DNA of 64,000 nt, taken from positions 248,001-312,000 of the forward strand of contig CBFFRP010000432.1 of the NCBI GenBank assembly GCA_965644295.1. The letters are read 5' to 3'. Position numbers and translations under genes: made by a program. The DNA comes from Paraphysomonas bandaiensis (lineage: Eukaryota; Chrysophyceae). This document shows, piece after piece, positions 11,684 to 23,572 of the stretch (position 1 is its first letter; each line of letters opens with the position of its first letter). A model generated the notes under the pieces. The model was not told where the DNA came from, made no database searches, and worked only from the letters and a program-made list of their open reading frames with translations.

Positions 11684-12406
11684 TACAAGTGAAATGATAG
11701 GGTTAATTATATTTTATAGTATGATTGTTAGTGTATGAGAGAGCATGTTTAGTGGGTGTTGATATCATGGATATAAGATGAGGGGATGTAAGATGGAGGA
11801 GGGGAGGTGGTGACGGGTAGAGGGTGGAGCATTGATAGAATAACCCGAATAGTTGTTGATTATAAGTGTAATAGATAGATGGTTGGTAGAGGATAGATGA
11901 GATTGTTATATGTACATATCTCACTGGGCGCTGGACAGTTTAACAGCTAGTTCTATATGTTACGAGCTGATGTGTACTTGTACTGGAGGGATGTACAGAT
12001 ACAGCAGTACGCTTGTCTGTATATGTATATATACTACTCACGTTTCACACCTCGATATACATCGTATTTCACTGTATTATACACATCCAAGATGTTGTAT
12101 TATTATATAGTGTAGTGTCGAATACAGTGTGCTCTGTGTACAACATCATACCATACAATACACATACCGCATACTCGTACATGCATATATTATCCACCAC
12201 AGCTTCTCGACATACACACTCCTCCCATATACATATACATATACCTGTACTGTACCTCTGTATATATATCAGTGTACAGCATAGTTCATATGCTAACTAT
12301 CCACATACATATATCTCCACATCACATGCATTAACCATTATATATATATATATTATCTATTAAAGATATATAACTTCAATCATCTTTCTTTCATTCTATT
12401 GCAATC
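11684..12406. other. Bidirectional promoter interval, low complexity
   Basis: It lies between the divergent coiled-coil gene and NAA25, so it should hold both promoters. The sequence is TA/CA-rich with many ATATAC steps, and a (TA)n run occurs at about 12340-12353. Open frames on the plus strand (11910-12363) are Tyr/His/Ile-rich translations of this low-complexity DNA and are not called. Confidence 0.45.
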
Positions 12407-15400
12407 ATGAATGAGAATGAGACTGTTCGATTCCGTAAAATCAATCCAATCTATAACGCCATAGATGCCCATAATTATAAGGGCGCGATCAAGTTATGTC
12501 AGAAGAAAGATATAGCCAGTTGGGATATTTCAAAGTCTCTAATGGCGTATTGTTTGGCGAAGATAGGGAAGTCTGCAGATAGTCTTTCATTAGCCAGAGA
12601 GGTTAAGGTATGATAGTTTGAAGGGACTCATGGTTCTTGTGATAACAATCGTACAGGAGAATAAATCTGTAGATGAAGCAGTTCTCAGTGCACTTGCTCT
12701 TACATTTAAACTTCTGAAAGCAGATGATGATGTGACGGAGTGTTATGAAAATGCGTATAATCAATTACCTGAGCATGATGGATTCGCAGCCGAGGTTTCC
12801 TTTGCTAGCTGTAGCATAGACTGCTCTCCTCATATGTACTGTTTTAGGTGTTTAAATGTTATGCAAGGTCCGGAAATTTCAAGAAAATGCAGCAAGTATA
12901 AGCCAACCTTCTTGTTATTTATCATATTCTTATTGTTGTCAACGTAGCTCTCTCAGAAGTTTTATAAATCGAAAGGACAGTCTCGGTACATATTCTGGTC
13001 AGTCAGCAGCATGTTACATCAATCTGACCTCCCGGTAGCCATGCTAGACCTGTGCGAGAAGATGATACTCAAGGTAGAAGTCATAATTTAAATGAAGTAT
13101 ATGCATCTATAGATTGTGAATGACTAGCTTATTATTGTGCTACGTACGTTGTTCAAACTTGCCTGATTTTGTGCACCGTATTGAATAGTTGATTGATACA
13201 TTAGTTATACGATATGCATATAATGTGCACACAGATTTTTGATGAAAAGAGCGATGGTCTACAGCCGGGAGCGGAGGAGCTCAAGCTGCTGGTTGATACT
13301 CTTCGCCGCAAAGCTTCTCACCCATCTACCGATTTGCTCAATAAATGTAGTACATTAGAAAGATGCTTGGGCTACATTCAAAATTACGCCTCGAGGTGAG
13401 TTGTGAAACTATCTTACGTGCTAATAAAAGTTTGAGGTACATGTGGATTTACGTTATAACCCGATGTGCACTGACAATTACGAAATGTTGTGGGCAAAAA
13501 TGAAGTGTGCGATGTATATAGGCCGAAACCACCGCCCATATCAGATGACAAAGCGTTTACCAACGACACCTCTCTCGTCAAGTTCCACCCGACTCATGTC
13601 AAACTACTTTCCATCGATGTGCTCAAAGAGCTGCGTAAGTACCAACTGCAGCAACCCACTTCTGAATGTTCAAGTTTGCCAAGGAGTGAAACATCTGATA
13701 ATGTGAGTGTGCTAATGACATCTCTTTTGAAAGAAGTGCTCGTGGAGCTGCCAGACCAGTGGGATGCGTTGGAGTCTCTTGTGCGCCTACACATCGATTC
13801 GTGCATTGATTCTGAAGGGCGTTGTGACTTGCCTGTAATATGTCGATTCCACGAAGAACTAAAGAGCATGCAAAGCCAGCCTGTTAAAAACAGGGGACCA
13901 TTCTTGGCTGAGATGCTTCTGTTGTGCTCTTGGTGTGATGTGGTATCAAAGGCTCAGGGATCCCCTGCCGACTTACCGTCGTGCTGGACTTCTAGCGCAG
14001 CAGAGGATGATGTGACAGAGGCAATGCACAATATGACAATAGAATCCGCTGTTGGCGTCGAGAGTTCACTCTCTGCGTCTGCTCAGCGAGAGCTGATCAG
14101 ACTTGTTTCTTCATATATGAAGATGTTTGACTGCAAACAGTGCTGTTTCACAGACATAAAGCCGTACATGGCTAAGCTCTCGGGTCCTGCTGCTGAGTCC
14201 TTAAGGTTATGGGCGACACACCGCGCAGCCGAGTTCCATGATGAACTTTTGAGACTGGCAGAGGCGGATGCCCTGGAACACGCAAAGGACACGTCGTCTA
14301 CAAAAGATGGTGACCGTTCAAGTGATACTAACATGGTTGCGACTCTCCTATGTCGGCTCTGCAAGTTGCTTCAGGTAGATTATTTCCTGGCTATCACCAA
14401 TGGCAGACCTCCTAGTGCACTCACCTCGCCGCAATCACTGCTGGATATATACTGCCGTACCCATGCTGTAGGGGCAGGAAAATGTGTAGGTGGACTGCGA
14501 GAGGTGCAGCCAGGTGACGAATTGTTGCTGCTTGCCTCAACTATTATGAAGAAAGAGTTGATGTCGTGTAGATTGAAATCCGATGTTGATGAGGTATGTA
14601 TGAACTTAATGTGTTTGAAATCCATTTTGCAAACGTTACTTTTTGGTTTTACCATGTGCGATTGGAATACTACCTTAGTGATGCCGCTACTCACATTTCT
14701 AATTGTTGTAAGGCTGCTCGTGAAGACGAACTTACACAGCTGAGCCTTCGTTGGGCTTCGCTATTGCAAGTTGGACGGACTTCTTCCTCTCACAGCTACT
14801 GCTTTCCACTCGAACTGCTTGAGCCGCTGCGAATGCTTGGGTGCGCGGAGTATGCTCTAGAGTCCTTCAACTCTCTGTCAGTGAAGTTCATCCAGGTGCT
14901 CATTGCCATCACCATGGAATAACTTAGCTAATTCTTGATATTAGTTGGACTCAATGCCGTATATTATTCTTCCTGCCTTGTACGAAGGGGGATTGCTGAA
15001 TGAAGCAAATCAACTTTGCCGTAGTATTATCTCCTTTCACGACACGTCTCAAAGGGAGACGAAGACAATGATAGCGAACAGTTTCGAGTTCTCCAATTAC
15101 GCTAAGGTACTTCTACAACATTATAGATTTGAGCCGTCTTACTTTCACACCACCAAGGGTCTGGAATTAGGAGAGTTTTTGAGGAAATGTCAGCAGTCTA
15201 CTCAGCTTGCTTTAGCCCGGGCTGAATATCCGATATTGGAAGCAGAAACCAAGCTTCACTCTCCTCAGGATATTGCTACTTATTTACAGGTGTGCATATT
15301 TATGACTGTGATGCGCGATCCCTGACAGTGGTATGCGTTTGTAAGACCTACATAGCGGGCTTGGTATTGGAGTCTCAGAGCGAATTAAGTGGTGAACAGC

Positions 15401-16554
15401 TATCTCAGCTGGTGGATAACATGGACTACGATTTGCTCACTCGTCTGGAAGAAGTTCCCGGTAGCAGTGAAGAGGACCAGAGAAAGCGCATACGACGAGG
15501 ACAATATGAAGACCGTATTAAGCGATCTCAAGAATTGCTCCGTTTAGTTATGCACATCTTACAGGGTGATACAGAGTCTTCAACAAGTCGAATTGATTCT
15601 CTTGAAGCGTCTCTGTTCTTTAATTCTTCGGAAAAGACGGTGTCATCCCCGGTGACATGGTCCCAACGAATATGCACTGAAAGTGGTGATGGCTATGCCG
15701 TGGAGAAGTCTGTGTGGGAGATACTGCTGGGTGTGTCTCGGGCATGTGTATTATCGCAGCGCATTGCTGCTATCAAAAAGATCACAGCTGCAGACTCAGA
15801 AAAGAAAGTGGACAGTGCTTTGGTGGACGACCTGCAGTCGACATGTGAACTCATTCGTGCCTCTGTGTCGTCCCTGCACTCCGGCCTTGTACCCTCTGTG
15901 GAGTCCCGTGATAGCTTATATCTCCGTACCACTAGGGAAGGACAGAGTGATGTGTCATCTCCGATTCTCCGGCCATCGTGGATTCGTGAGGTGCCTGTAT
16001 TTAACGCGTTGAATGAATACGGATAATTATGTGTTGTATGTAAACAGGTCAGCTATGTCGTCAGCACTCTTGGTACCTGGTTACCGATATTACTCTCGCA
16101 CTCTATGACTTCACTATCTGCCGGTGAGAGCACAGATGGCAAAAAGAAGAAGAAGAAGAAGGCATCAAAGAACGACAGCAGTTCATCTGAGGAAAAATCC
16201 GTTATGCAGGGAGTGATTGAGGCATACAAGGAGCTTACTTGTGAGTGCTATATTGTTTCATTAAAGGGGCATACGTGTGATATATATTGCTGTATAGGTG
16301 CATTGGAGACCATACTGGAAGAGGAGTCACAGAGGCACGACTCATCTGTCGTAGAGAGCGCTGTCTCCGCTGTTAGAATTCTGTCTCAACGTGCTCGAGT
16401 AGAAGACTCACAGGACTATGTGGGTAGCGACCTCACAGAAAATTGCCTCAAGACGGCACATGTTGTAGTTGCGGAAAAGTTATTATCGTCGCAGGCGTTG
16501 ACCTGTAGTCGACTGTTTACTGTACTGCGAAGCAAAAAACATGTAGTAGTGTAG
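12407..16554 (+). CDS. NAA25: NatB N-terminal acetyltransferase auxiliary subunit (NAA25/Mdm20-like)
   Basis: NAA25 is the TPR-rich subunit that anchors the catalytic NAA20 to ribosomes for acetylation of Met-Asp/Glu/Asn/Gln N-termini. The start, RKINPIYNAIDAHNYKGAIK followed by LMAYCLAKIGKSADSLSLA, is the family's first TPR pair. Exon 3 gives YARSGNFKKMQQ and exon 4 gives YIFWSVSSMLHQS, both family landmarks. Predicted exons include 12407-12607, 12657-12794, 12848-12895, 12948-13073 and 13235-13395, then a long exon starting near 13490; later exons run to TAG at 16552-16554. The join near 13396-13510 is unclear: no acceptor I tried keeps both phase and frame. A Lys run (16138-16165, KKKKKKK) lies in a disordered linker near the C-terminus. 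Most introns are about 50-140 bp. Confidence 0.82.
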
Positions 16555-17140
16555 GGCGTAGAGTTAGCGTACCCACTATCAGGTTGCGTGGAGTGCAGCT
16601 GTGATTTCAGTGCATCGCCATCGATTTCCTTGTTTATGTAGCCAACTCTTAAAGCAGATTTAGTACACATTCATTAAAGATTCTTTAATTTGTGCTTTTT
16701 GTCGTAGTTGGATGAGCATTGTAATTCCACCCAAGTAAAATTACGAAACTACGACCTCAACTGCGTGATTACACAAACACACAAGAGAAGCACACAAAGG
16801 TGTAATATAAGATGTGGCTGTGCTACGCAGCAGAGTGCAGAGTATACTTCATATCCTTCAAATCACTACATTTATAATTTACATATTTATATATAAAAAA
16901 CTTAGGCAATATATCAATTCGTAACAGTGTCCAGTACAGGGCCTGGTAACCATTAATGGTAGTCCAGTTCCCGGCAATTATAATGACATTAATGAAAAAA
17001 GTCCCGGCAATTATAATAGCCATTAATACCTACTAACTTAAAGTAGATAACACCACTCATGTAATAGATAGTGTTGTGCTCCCTTAATTACTAATTTTTA
17101 GTGAAATAGCAGACTACAAATTTTAACTACATCTTGTTCT
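16555..17140. other. Intergenic between NAA25 and the hAT relic
   Basis: A short direct repeat occurs at about 16972-16986 and 17002-17018 (CCCGGCAATTATAAT followed by an ATTAATG-like unit). It may be part of the transposon's left flank. No terminal inverted repeat could be paired with certainty. Confidence 0.35.
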
Positions 17141-18794
17141 CTACTGGCACATCAGGATCTTCTTGCAGAGCTTCATGGAGGTATAAACATCCCACAACAT
17201 GTAATTGGCTCGTAGGAAAAGCAACGATTCTAGACGATACGGATTCATGTTTCTACGCTCAGGTGTCATAATCAACTTTGCACGACTAAAGAGCCTCTCA
17301 ACAACATTAAATTGTGCTTCAATATGAAGCAAGCAGCGGTAGTTGGACTAATAGGTACCAAGTCGAACTCTCTTGGTAACCTCGGCGCTGTCTAGAACAC
17401 GCTGTGCAAAAGCAGTTCCTTCACTCTCGTCCTCGTTATTTCTGTCGGGTACACCAACCTCCATGGACGAATACAGTTGCAAATGTCGAACTGCTCTTCT
17501 CTCATTGCCTGTCAACTCTCTTTCATCGTTCCCTTGAATTTTAGCCACTGCCTTCTCAAAATTTGCACTGGCAACAATGCTTGCATTCGGGGAAAGGTAT
17601 GGATGCAGCTCTGGAAATTCTTGTAGCAACATATCAAATAACTGGCGGGCTTGGTACAAATTGGTTCCATCTCTTTGTAAGGCCAGCGTAACACTATGCA
17701 ACTTTTCAAGCTGCGTCAAATATTGTTTCAGATCTCGAAATTTAGCTGGAGTAAGAATCTTATCTTCCAGGGTGCTCGGGAAATTACATTCACCAAGAAA
17801 AGGATGCAGTTTTACGTATTTAACCAGCATGTTGTATGTTGAAGACCACCGAGTCACATTTCTTCTTTCCGGCTTTATGTTTGTCTTCTGCGGAAGCAAA
17901 CTTGCATTCTTCAGCGTCCTTAGATCTTTCATCAATAAATCGATTCTTTCAATAATGGTAGAGAGGCCTGTCTGGTCGTAGAAAATATTTGCAATTGCTA
18001 AATTCAGTCGATGTGAGTAGCAACCAACCATTGGCTTCTCCATTACTTCAGCCAGTTTGCGATTTACTGCACAGTTATCACACACAAGACAATCGACATT
18101 GGCAAGAGTTTTATTGAATAATTGCAGCTGATTAATGACATAATCTCCGATATCAGTCGCAGTAAATTCAATACCAGGTAAATCGTTTTCGTCCGGTTGC
18201 TCTTGAGGTCCGCAGCATAGTAACACTCGAGTAACCCCAGCTTCATTTTTCCTTGGACCACATTGCTTATATTGCAATATAATAATCTGACTTGCCATCG
18301 CATGTCCACCCATCAAAAACTAGACCAAATTTATCTGGTAACATAATACTCAACTTCCTTTCCACGAGTATATGTAAATATTTCATCACCGTCTTCACTG
18401 AGATGGGTGCTAAATTGGCGCTCTTCCGAACATACTTATTCTCCACGATAGAAAATGGTTCGTCGTTCATAACTATCCATTCCAGCCACCGAAATAAGTT
18501 CCTTGAAGCAGGACTCCAGTAAACCAACATAACTGTTATAGGGCTATAAGTTTCCTCGATGTCAACTACTATAAAGACGAACACAAAAGTTATAAAGACG
18601 GCTCTCAATACAACGAATATGACTGTCATATTATGCTTTATGTTCCAACAACCCAAATTCTGATAAACTGTAGGTGAGAGTCGTAACCGTAAAGTTGTAG
18701 CTAGCAGCTTACAGAAGATGTGAGACAAATCAATATACGAAACATCGCATGAGCTCGTAGCGGTAAAAAGTAGGATGTTAACATCATGTACCAT
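17141..18794 (-). pseudogene. hAT-superfamily transposase, inactivated
   Basis: The relic reads in three blocks. The first (18794-18267) contains LVFDGWTCDGKSDYYIAI, the first catalytic strand region. It ends in a stop, and the protein resumes in another frame (18240-17348) with CDNCAVNRKLAEVM, CYSHRLNLAI and a central helical region. The third (17330-17141) carries the hATC dimerisation core VERLFSRAKLIMTPERRNM. Blocks two and three are in one frame, separated by a single TAG near 17345. One frameshift and one nonsense codon therefore break an otherwise continuous transposase. hAT elements move by cut and paste with 8-bp target duplications and short inverted ends, neither of which I could place. 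Confidence 0.82.
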
Positions 18795-19205
18795 GAACTA
18801 TTTACTATTAAGTATACGCACATAGTCCATAGTCGTATACTAGCTTGAAAGCCTTATGGAAATAATAAGGCATAAGGCATTCAATATATAGTATATACAA
18901 AGCATATATTGTTTATACTTTATACTAATAAACCGGTGTTAACATGAATTGTATTCAAGTACAAGGAAGTTTACTAATGCTATCGGAAATATGAAACCTG
19001 TTGTACTTCGTATGACGCAATTATGCATAGTAGAGAAGTATTGCTCCAGCGCATCTAGTTTTTCCCACTTCGTACTCACTTCCTCGATGTCAACTACTAT
19101 AAAGACGAGCACAATAATATGTAAACGCATAGATGTTAAAAAAATTAAATAGTGGACCACGAAACTTCTTCTCTATAGATATATATGTTACTCGTATCTT
19201 GTAAA
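18795..19205. other. Transposon flank with a repeated 29-bp segment
   Basis: A segment (TTCCTCGATGTCAACTACTA plus TAAAGACGA) occurs both at about 18548-18576 within the hAT relic and at about 19079-19107 here. Each copy reads FIVVDIEE on the minus strand. This suggests the relic was partly duplicated or that its N-terminal part extends here in broken form. Confidence 0.4.
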
Positions 19206-20888
19206 CTATTGCACACGGCTCATATGAATTCTCTTTAACGCATCTGAAAGTAATCGAGAATGCTGCCAAGGATCCACCATGTGGTACATTTCTCTAGCGG
19301 CTTCCAACATTCCATTTGCTGTCCATCTGAAAACCTCTGGGCGTTCATAGGCAATTACGATTGCTTCTGCCAGAGCTTCCACGCTAACTGTATCTAACAG
19401 ATGGGATGCGAGTGGATGAATAGATTCTTGTGAGCCTGATCGATTAAAAGCTATCAATGGTGTACCACACACCATTGCCTCTGTGTGTGTGATACCAAAG
19501 GTCTCGCCCCTACACTTGGGATTTACTACGAGGTCTGCCTTGCACAAGAGCTCATGAAAGTCTGATCTGTATCCATAAAAGTGAATATGATCACTCATTT
19601 GCAAAGCGTGTGTTAACTCCTGTATATACGCAAGCATAGGTCCTGTACCAACGACAACAAACTCAAAATTATCATTCAAATAATTATGGGGAAAGGTTGA
19701 GTAGAGATGTGCTACTGTTCGTATAAATAATCCTGGATTAAGATCAAAGGATACCCGCCCAAAAAATCCGACCTGATATTTTCCACCACTACGCCTTGGC
19801 CACGGCAGCGGTGTGAATGTAGTCTGCTCTTCACAGGCAGGATAAACCAGCTCAACTCGCTTTCCAGAAGTGACCGAAGTGCTATGTCGTGCAACGTAAA
19901 GTGAAGGCGCGAGCAGGCCGTCCACAACACTTGTCCATGTGTCTGCATACGCTTCCGCGATGTCGTACAGATTGCATAGATCAAGCACTACACTGGGAGA
20001 AGCTTCTCCAAGGTTACGAAGATAAAGCACGTGATTGAACAATACATTGGTTTGAGGATCACCAAAGGTGTTGCCGGCCAGAAGCACGTCGACATCACGC
20101 AGGAATGCGACCACATCGGGATCCAACTGGTGCATAGTGTTTACAAACATAGAGTCCACGTGCAATCGCGGGATGAAGACAAGGGGGCAGTCACACTCAG
20201 CAAACTTCTCTAACAAAAGACCACCCTGCTGGGCAATTATAAAACTGACACGAATTGCAGAGGATTGGGAACGACAAGTATAGCAGCCATATCGCATCAT
20301 TCTCATGTTACAGCCCTGTACATCCAAATCTTTGAAAAAAACGGCCACGTGTAGAGGTTTATTGTTCCAAGCTCTACTCATATCAACAAGTTTATCATTT
20401 ATTCCATAAAACATGGGGTCTGCACTGTTAAGCACATCGAATATCACTATATCCTGTCCAAGCACACGTGTTATACCTCTTTGAGCAGCATCGATATCAA
20501 TAACAGCGCACACATATTGCAGAGTAGCAGATAACGAGTTGTTCACATGTACTGATAAGCTAGCATTAAGATCTCCATGTATGTCTGGCTCCAAACCATA
20601 GCAGTTGTAAGCAGGAGTTGGAAATCCTCTGTTGGGATCCTCCCATTGAGATGCATTGAATAACCCGTCTATAGTGTATACCGGATATATACACAGGCCC
20701 ACACTACTCCATACTATACTAGAGGAGGCTACAGCATGTGCATGTACGGATATAGTGAAGGAATTGAGGTCAATGACACTTGAATTGGAGGGTGAGGTGA
20801 TATGGACACTTACAGTGGATTGTTTTCCCCATACGAGAGTATTATACAGTATTATTACGAGTGATATGTATATATAAGAGAGAGCCAT
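19206..20888 (-). CDS. Secretory-pathway GT4-family glycosyltransferase
   Basis: A single exon encodes 560 residues. I chose ATG 20888 because it gives a signal or anchor sequence, MALSYIYISLVIILYNTLVWG; an upstream in-frame ATG at 21059 would bury it. Residues about 22-190 form a novel-looking N-terminal part with several N-glycosylation sequons (NSS, NAS, NNS). The GT-B fold of GT4 enzymes follows: a donor-side strand VGFFGRVSFDLNPGLFIRTV, then FEFVVVGTGPMLAYI, HFYGYRSDFHELLCKADLVV, and the E-x7-E type motif GETFGITHTEAMVCGTPLIA (nucleotide-sugar phosphate binding). It probably acts in the ER/Golgi lumen on surface glycans. Donor and acceptor cannot be told. The neighbouring tRNA pair is unrelated. 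Confidence 0.82.
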   Translation of the reverse strand: MALSYIYISLVIILYNTLVWGKQSTVSVHITSPSNSSVIDLNSFTISVHAHAVASSSIVWSSVGLCIYPVYTIDGLFNASQWEDPNRGFPTPAYNCYGLEPDIHGDLNASLSVHVNNSLSATLQYVCAVIDIDAAQRGITRVLGQDIVIFDVLNSADPMFYGINDKLVDMSRAWNNKPLHVAVFFKDLDVQGCNMRMMRYGCYTCRSQSSAIRVSFIIAQQGGLLLEKFAECDCPLVFIPRLHVDSMFVNTMHQLDPDVVAFLRDVDVLLAGNTFGDPQTNVLFNHVLYLRNLGEASPSVVLDLCNLYDIAEAYADTWTSVVDGLLAPSLYVARHSTSVTSGKRVELVYPACEEQTTFTPLPWPRRSGGKYQVGFFGRVSFDLNPGLFIRTVAHLYSTFPHNYLNDNFEFVVVGTGPMLAYIQELTHALQMSDHIHFYGYRSDFHELLCKADLVVNPKCRGETFGITHTEAMVCGTPLIAFNRSGSQESIHPLASHLLDTVSVEALAEAIVIAYERPEVFRWTANGMLEAAREMYHMVDPWQHSRLLSDALKRIHMSRVQ

Positions 20889-21064
20889 TAGATATGAGCA
20901 CAGCTCAGTGCATGATAAGGTATATATATACGATATAGATGACACTATAAGCACAGGCTTTAATATAGGAGGGAAGTGAGGCATCTGCATACACATTGTC
21001 CACTTCAGAATTACTAGAATTAGTTTATATATTATAATTTCCAAGTGTTTGTTGTACACTAACA

Positions 21065-21142
21065 GACTGGATGGCCGAGTGGTCTAAGGCGCCAGTTTAA
21101 GGCACTGGTCTTCGGGCGTGGGTTCGAATCCCACTTCAGTCA
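21065..21142 (+). tRNA. tRNA-Leu (anticodon AAG)
   Basis: The cloverleaf is readable. Acceptor GACTGGA pairs with TTCAGTC (one G-T wobble) and is followed by discriminator A. The D arm is GGCCGAGTGGTCTAAGGC. The anticodon stem CCAGT/ACTGG encloses loop TTAAGGC with anticodon AAG, reading CUU and CUC leucine codons. The T arm is GTGGGTTCGAATCCCAC. The gene has no intron, and a short T-run downstream (TTTTTCTTTTTTT, from about 21149) fits a Pol III terminator. An identical copy lies inverted 61 bp downstream. Confidence 0.93.
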
Positions 21143-21203
21143 AATATATTTTTCTTTTTTTCACACTAAAATATTATACATGTGCTGGCATAATAAAAAG
21201 ATT

Positions 21204-21281
21204 TGACTGAAGTGGGATTCGAACCCACGCCCGAAGACCAGTGCCTTAAACTGGCGCCTTAGACCACTCGGCCATCCAGTC
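21204..21281 (-). tRNA. tRNA-Leu (anticodon AAG), inverted copy
   Basis: This is the exact reverse complement of the tRNA gene at 21065-21142, as far as I can read. The two are convergent, with 3' ends facing each other across 61 bp. That spacer carries T-runs near 21149-21161 for the plus copy; on the minus strand a T-rich stretch (TTTTTATTATG, near 21190-21200) could serve this copy. Confidence 0.93.
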
Positions 21282-21632
21282 CTTATTGATAATATCAGTA
21301 GTTAATTTTATATAATATATATGCATAATTATAAGATAATGGAAGGAGGATTTGTACGTTATACTCCTCTATGTGTGTGTTAGATACACTTGAGATCGAC
21401 ACTCTCACTATATCCCTTACAACGACCTTGACAAGCACCATTCTTGTAACTTCTGCTCCGTTGGGATAGTTATCTTTTCCTTTGTGAGTGTTGTAACTTT
21501 GAATGAGCGTATATATGTATATAGTAACACAACTGCTCTGAGGTTCACTCTGAGAACTACAAGTGGGGCACATCATCAAACTATACATATTTACATATAC
21601 TATCCATGATACTTTAGTTTAGTTTTTGTATA

Positions 21633-23172
21633 ATGGGGTCTGCATTGGGATGCACTGCATCTTCGTCTATTATATACTCTTTAGTGCCTGAGATCGGAAA
21701 AATGCAGACAGATTTCTACTGTCTGAATCTGTCAGAGCATGATGTGGGTAAAATGTACAGTGTTTTCATTTCAATAGATATGAATTCCAACGGCTACATT
21801 GAAAGTGATGAGTTATCGAAAAAGTTAAAACTCCGAGCGACAACATTTTCTGATCGCATATTTAACCTCTTTGATATGAACCATTCCGGTAGGTACTACG
21901 AAAGTGTATCGTTCAAATATGTCCGTGACTGATATAACACGTTAATTTCTAGGCAGAATAGATTTTAGAAGTTTCGTGCTAACAACTTGGAACTTTTGCA
22001 CCGTCGAAAAGACATCTCTGGGTACGGTATACATATTTGCATATGATAACTCTGAAAGTCGCTATGATACAGAGCGACTGATTTTCGATATGTATGATGA
22101 AGACGATGGAGGTGCTATAGAGACGAAACACATTCATAAATTCTTGAAAGATATATATGGAGCAGAATTCAAGAAGAACCAAAATGTTCAGAAGTGAGTT
22201 TCGCTTTATTTTGCACGTAATAGTCAGGCCGAACTTGTTCCTATCTTTCATGAAGTTATAGCGTGCCATAGTACATAATAATCGACCTGTGATATCACCG
22301 GCTAATTGAATTGTGTGTTAGGGCTGTTGATGGTCTGGTAGAATTCCAACGTTCATCTAACCTAATGTCTGCTGATGCCTTCCATACCTTCTGCCGGCGC
22401 CACGCGTATATTCTTTACCCTGTAACTGTGCTCCAAAGCACACTACGAGATATGGTCCTGGGAAGGGATTTCTGGATTGGCCAGGCTGCCAATCGACTGG
22501 AGATATGTGATGGTCAGTACATCCCATTTAAAGTGCTATTCCGAGAGCTGCGTACTGGGAGGCGAGATCGGACCCGGTGTCTGGAAAGCAGTGAGGCCGT
22601 TCTTAGAAAGCAGATTAATTCCGGTTCAGTGTCTTCTTCGCGATCAAGCACTAGAAGCAGCAAGGACGAGGGAGGCAGGTCTGGCCATTGGATGGCGGGG
22701 AAAACTAGAAGCCTTTCCAATATACCACCTGAGAGCCAGACAGAGTGAGTTCAGTTCGCGTCAATAATATATTTTATTATCTACATTGTAGGGTCAGTAG
22801 TAGTGCAAATCACAGTCCCAGTGTAAGTCATCGAAAAAAAAGACCCAAATGTGCTTCCTCCCCGTAAGTTCATGTTTTTGTTATTTTTATTTCGAACCTG
22901 TTGTCGATATGAAATGGACGTCTCCTTGTAGTGCGATCACCTTATTGAATTCCTGGGCTATTTCTGTTTGTTGTAACAGTTTGTTGTGGTAGAGTGGATG
23001 CTTTTTTGACAAAACAACTCGATAAAAAGATGGCGCACGGGTAAGTAGACGAGTTGATTATTACCTCAACATATCCCTGTAATTACGTTGTAGGGACGGG
23101 CGTGGCAGTGCTGTCACTGTTTGTCGAGGTCACAATTCTAAAGCAATTAAGTCCAAGCCTAAGCGAATTTAA
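21633..23172 (+). CDS. EF-hand protein with likely N-terminal lipid anchor and basic tail
   Basis: Six phase-consistent exons (21633-21888, 21953-22193, 22322-22744, 22792-22863, 22993-23040, 23094-23172) give 372 residues. The start MGSALGCTASS has Gly2 and Cys7, a pattern suited to myristoylation and palmitoylation (inference). EF-hand 1 is canonical (DMNSNGYIESDE, residues about 50-61). EF-hand 2 (DMNHSGRIDFRS) lacks the position-12 acid. A third loop (DEDDGGAIETKH) has His there, so only one loop looks fully calcium-competent. A helical region follows (residues about 165-250), then a Ser/Arg-rich linker and a Lys-rich tail ending KSKPKRI. The layout resembles calcium sensors of the calcineurin-B/recoverin type with an added C-terminal half. 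No kinase or other enzyme motif is seen. Confidence 0.75.
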
Positions 23173-23572
23173 GTTGTGTTAAATAGCTGCAAGACTGTGT
23201 GTTGTATGTATGTATGTATGTTTGTATTGAATTACAGTTGTATTGTAGAGTAACGTTCACCATATATGTACGTTTTAGCAGGACGTACAGTGCTACGAGT
23301 CTACGTTATATATATGGGGATTGTCTACCGTTAAATATGTGCAGAGTTGTGATCTTATTCGTTAAAAACTGAGTAGCACATTTGTTCAACGCAGCAGTGT
23401 AGTAATATTGGTGTGAGTATACAATGAATCAAAGTACACAGACGATATACAACTACAGAAGCACTCAGTAATCATATGTAGCTTAAGAAGTAAACGTGAA
23501 CGGTAACTTAGATCTCTTAATGATACGTAATACGCGGTTCGCGAAAATCCGTAACAATGATTTCGCCAATGG
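23173..23572. other. Intergenic flank of the LTR cluster
   Basis: It includes a (TATG)n run at about 23204-23220. The part from about 23500 may be internal sequence of an older, inverted LTR element, because it directly follows the inverted LTR end on the minus strand. Confidence 0.35.

Noticed and set aside
12013-12363. 116-codon frame upstream of NAA25
   Set aside because: Low-complexity TAC/CAT/ATA translation in the promoter region.
16914-17035. Possible hAT terminal inverted repeat (CCCGGCAATTATAAT direct copies)
   Set aside because: The copies are direct, not inverted, and no partner was found right of the transposase.
20889-21059. Longer N-terminus for the glycosyltransferase
   Set aside because: The upstream ATG would place the signal sequence 57 residues inside and the extra segment is compositionally like intergenic DNA.
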